Shown here piece by piece: positions 20,234 to 22,917 of a DNA stretch of 22,917 nt. The translations under genes were made by a program, and so were the position numbers. The notes under the pieces were generated by a model. The model worked only from the letters and a program-made list of their open reading frames with translations. It ran no database searches and was not told the DNA's origin. Numbering within the stretch: the stretch's first letter is position 1; each line of letters begins with the position of its first letter. Source of the DNA: a virus; IMG/VR virus record IMGVR_UViG_3300010935_000177, positions 1 through 22,917 of that record. One strand, given 5' to 3'.

Positions 20234-22917
20234 TTAGGCCCCGCCCGCTGTCGAAAACCCGCTCGTGACCAGTCGGCCGTACAGCGAGTGCAGCGGCATC
20301 GCGTTGAGCGCAGACTTGCTGCCGAACCCATCGCGCGCTGCGTCAACAATCTGCTCGAACGCTGGCCCGCCGAGCGAGGCCCAGTCATGCGCCGCATCGA
20401 CCCCGATTACCCCGATGCCACTGAGCCCAGCCCGCTGCCCCCCGAACATCACCCAGTCACCCGCGTTCATGCTGGCCATGTAAGGCGGCAGTGAACCGCC
20501 GCCCTGGATCAGGCCCTTGATAATGTCGGAGCTAATCATCGTGGGGATGAACAGCGCCAGGGCGCCGAGCGGGGCGATGTTGCCGTGGGAAAGCTCATTC
20601 GTCACGCGCTTGAGGATGGTCTGGTGGAAGCTGTAGCTGAACTGCTTCAGGTGAAACGCCGAGGCATAGTTCGGGTCGCTTGACCATGCAGGGCGTTGCG
20701 CAGCGTTCGGTGTCAGCACCGCGCCTTCGACCCAGCGGTTGAGCGCGTCGTGGATCGGCGCTATGCGCTCGCGGGCGTCGTCCAGCGTGATGCCCTTGAG
20801 CACCGCCAGCTGCTGCGGGCTCGTCACCAGCTTACCGTCGTCCATCGTGATCTGGCTGGGCTGCAGCCCCAGCTCCTTGAGCCAGCGCTCACTGTGAACC
20901 TTGTCCGGCAGCGAGGCGTGCGTCTCGATGAAGCGCACCGCCCACTTCGTAGCCATGATCCGGCTGCCCCGGTTCCACGCTTCCATGCCGTTGAAGGCGA
21001 ACATCTTGTCATTGAGCTTCTTGGCGCCCGGCGTCATGTAGGTCGAGCTGTACTCGTCCGACACGTGGTGCTGGAACATGGCGATCTCGCTGGCCCCGAT
21101 GTGCTCGGCCAGCTGGCGCCACTCGTCCTTCTGGCGCTCGGGCGGCATGTCCTTGAACGCATCCGCCCAGCCCCGGAACACTTCGCGCATGCCGTAGACG
21201 AAAGTCTCGTAAGCAGCCTGGAGCGGAGCGCCGCGCGCCACCACGGCCAGCGGATCAACGAACGAGCTGAACAGCGCCATGGGCAGTAGCCGGATGTTCT
21301 GGTACACCGCCATCCAGCTGTTGAAGGTGCGCATGCTGGGCGAGACGTCTTTACCGATCGTGCCCTCCATGGCGCCAACGCTCTGGGAGATGTCGCGCAT
21401 CCGGCGCGCCACCCACTTGACACGCGCCGCTTCGTCCTTGACCTCACCGCGCTTCATCATCTCCTTGGAGACACTACTGAGCTCGATGTTGATGCGGCCC
21501 AGCATCTTCTCCATCTTGATGCCGTTCTCGCCGAAACGGCGGAAGTATTCAGTGGCGTGTGCGCCCTGGCTGAAGTACCGGGTCAGCGTCAACGGCATGT
21601 CCTTGTCGAGGTACTTCTCGCGGTCGGCTGCTTCGAGCCACGGTAATGTGCGCATCTCCTGGCTGGCAAAGAACGGGGACAGCACGCCGTCCTCGCGCCC
21701 AGCAGGAAGGTGAGCGTCGACACCCTCCTTGTTTACCAGGCTCTGCCAGATGCGCGTCGCTGCTTTGTGCGGGTTGCGGGCGCCCATCTGGACAGCGTAC
21801 TTCGTCACCAGCATGTCGATGAACTCTTTCTTGTTCGCATTCAGCAGGTTCGGGTTCCACACCACAGGGTAGTAGTTTTCAACCTTGCCGATCTTCAGCC
21901 CCGCGTCCGTCATGTACTTGTGGAAGCGGTCCAACAGGTCGCGGATGTCCTTGACCGCCTCGCGCTGCTCCTTGTCGGCGATGGTTCTCGGGTCAGTTCC
22001 GCTCTGCAGGTACTTCTGCACAGCGTTTTTGTCCACATCGCTCATGGTCTCAAAGTGACGGTTGGACACGTTGGTGTACTGCTGCGCCACGTTGCGCCTG
22101 GCGTTAATCATACCGATCGCCTCAGACCCGTGGGCCTCTTCGCCCGGGTTCGTGAACATCATGGCGCTGAGCTTCCTGGCCGTGGGGCTGGGGCTCCTGC
22201 CTAGAATCTCGGCCGCCGGGAACACCAGCGAGGCCACACGCTGACGCAGCGCGTCAGTCTGGGCACGCAGCTTGAGGGCGTTTGTGCCCCGGTTCATGGC
22301 CTTGGCGATCACCTGCCCAGCCGCTGAGGGCTCACTCATTTTGCCGTTGTCAAAGGCCTGAAACAGCTCCAGGGCGCGTTCGGAGTCCCTGACCATGCCC
22401 AGCACATGCCGGAAGAACTTACCGATCTTCTGGAGCCACGTATGGGCCTTGGTATCGACCTGCAGCAGGCCTGCTTTCCAGAACTGGTAGGTGTAGCTCA
22501 GCCGCTCCTCGCCAGACCCCGGGCCATACAACTGGGCCTGGGCGTTGGGGTAGCCGTCCAGCAGGCTTTCGAGCTTGGCCAGGTGCTTGGGGTCGTTGAT
22601 CAGGGTCTCGAATGTGGTCTGCAGCTTCGGATTACTCTTGACAAAGTCCCTGAAGAACACGTGCATCGCCTCGTGGTACAGGGTGTTCATCGTCCCGGCC
22701 GCTGCCGTGGTGCTGATCTCAATCACGTTCTGCGCGTCAATGAACTCACCGGAGTACCCGGTGATGTCCTTGAAGGCGACGGCGATCTTCGGCCCGAGGG
22801 TCTTGAGGGCGTAGTTCTTGGCCTCGTCCATCTCGGCCTGGGTGGCGACTTTGGAGAACCCCGCGGATGCGCCGTCCTTCCAGCCGTCGTATTTTGCGTT
22901 GCCTGAGTGGCCCTGTT
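20234..22917 (-). CDS. Large virion-associated or polyvalent protein with HEAMH zincin-like motif, N-terminus outside window
   Basis: The frame is open to the right edge, with 28 further residues before the first in-window Met at 22831. The gene therefore starts outside and this is the C-terminal part, at least 893 residues. Counting from that Met, YHEAMH (His53, Glu54, His57) looks like a zinc metallopeptidase site, with GEER near 107-110 as a possible third ligand. The middle is long and charged, with helices. Near the C-terminus there are hydrophobic, membrane-active-looking stretches (PLGALALFIPTMISSDI) and a glycine-rich end. Such giant proteins are usually carried in phage particles and injected with DNA, or are multi-domain polyvalent proteins. 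The opposite orientation to the replication genes fits a separate late transcript. Exact identity is not recognised. Confidence 0.8.
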   Translation of the reverse strand, partial: QGHSGNAKYDGWKDGASAGFSKVATQAEMDEAKNYALKTLGPKIAVAFKDITGYSGEFIDAQNVIEISTTAAAGTMNTLYHEAMHVFFRDFVKSNPKLQTTFETLINDPKHLAKLESLLDGYPNAQAQLYGPGSGEERLSYTYQFWKAGLLQVDTKAHTWLQKIGKFFRHVLGMVRDSERALELFQAFDNGKMSEPSAAGQVIAKAMNRGTNALKLRAQTDALRQRVASLVFPAAEILGRSPSPTARKLSAMMFTNPGEEAHGSEAIGMINARRNVAQQYTNVSNRHFETMSDVDKNAVQKYLQSGTDPRTIADKEQREAVKDIRDLLDRFHKYMTDAGLKIGKVENYYPVVWNPNLLNANKKEFIDMLVTKYAVQMGARNPHKAATRIWQSLVNKEGVDAHLPAGREDGVLSPFFASQEMRTLPWLEAADREKYLDKDMPLTLTRYFSQGAHATEYFRRFGENGIKMEKMLGRINIELSSVSKEMMKRGEVKDEAARVKWVARRMRDISQSVGAMEGTIGKDVSPSMRTFNSWMAVYQNIRLLPMALFSSFVDPLAVVARGAPLQAAYETFVYGMREVFRGWADAFKDMPPERQKDEWRQLAEHIGASEIAMFQHHVSDEYSSTYMTPGAKKLNDKMFAFNGMEAWNRGSRIMATKWAVRFIETHASLPDKVHSERWLKELGLQPSQITMDDGKLVTSPQQLAVLKGITLDDARERIAPIHDALNRWVEGAVLTPNAAQRPAWSSDPNYASAFHLKQFSYSFHQTILKRVTNELSHGNIAPLGALALFIPTMISSDIIKGLIQGGGSLPPYMASMNAGDWVMFGGQRAGLSGIGVIGVDAAHDWASLGGPAFEQIVDAARDGFGSKSALNAMPLHSLYGRLVTSGFSTAGGA

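Noticed and set aside
20696-21289. 197-codon plus-strand frame opposite the large minus-strand gene
   Set aside because: Arg-, His- and Leu-rich composition and no ribosome site; it is the antisense of a long coherent protein.
1-22917. CRISPR arrays, tRNA genes, insertion sequences, integrase or attachment sites
   Set aside because: No regularly spaced repeats, tRNA-like cloverleafs, transposase or integrase motifs were seen in any gene or gap.

Overview
The window looks like part of a tailed dsDNA phage (or prophage) genome. Genes are small and tightly packed, and fourteen consecutive pairs share a 4-base ATGA or GTGA stop/start overlap. There is a full phage replication and recombination gene set, and no rRNA, tRNA or housekeeping genes. 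GC content is fairly high and many third codon positions are G or C. This suggests a Pseudomonas-like or Burkholderiales-like proteobacterial host, but that is inference and I cannot name the phage.

Layout. (1) 1-1297: end of a DUF551-like gene, an Ala-rich protein carrying a 12-base tandem repeat, and a small membrane-anchored protein. (2) 1441-6899: a cassette built around a MoxR-type AAA+ ATPase (1441-2427) and a protein combining an HExxH motif with a von Willebrand A (VWA) MIDAS domain (4213-5295). Three proteins of unknown role lie between them. Four more follow, including a pair of small paralogues and a zinc-ribbon protein. (3) 6981-13244: an HNH-AP2 homing endonuclease, a Cas4/RecB-like PD-(D/E)XK nuclease with four candidate Fe-S cysteines, a SNF2-type helicase flanked by two unknown genes, and a family A DNA polymerase with Leu at the position equivalent to E. 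coli Pol I Phe762. (4) 13390-20015: a likely promoter/operator region, a coiled-coil protein, a four-cysteine putative ssDNA-binding protein, an Ala/Lys-rich protein, a DEDDh exonuclease, a DUF6378 protein, a small PD-(D/E)XK nuclease, an ATP-dependent DNA ligase, a six-cysteine DUF7227-like protein, and several small conserved phage proteins. Two of the small ORFs (37 and 42 codons) are easily missed.

The plus-strand block ends at a strong UUCG-loop intrinsic terminator (20035-20060). An AT-rich intergenic region with a 13-base inverted repeat follows. Beyond it, a very large gene runs in on the minus strand and extends past the right edge. It has an HEAMH zincin-like motif and looks like a virion-associated or polyvalent protein, so the window seems to span the junction between a replication arm and a convergent structural arm.

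How the genes may work together: polymerase, SNF2 helicase, Cas4-like nuclease, ligase, putative ssDNA-binding protein, DEDDh exonuclease and small nuclease form a plausible replication/recombination set. The MoxR/VWA-zincin cassette is the least explained system and the best candidate for new biology, plausibly an ATP-driven protein-remodelling or proteolytic machine. No functional claim here goes beyond motifs and gene order.
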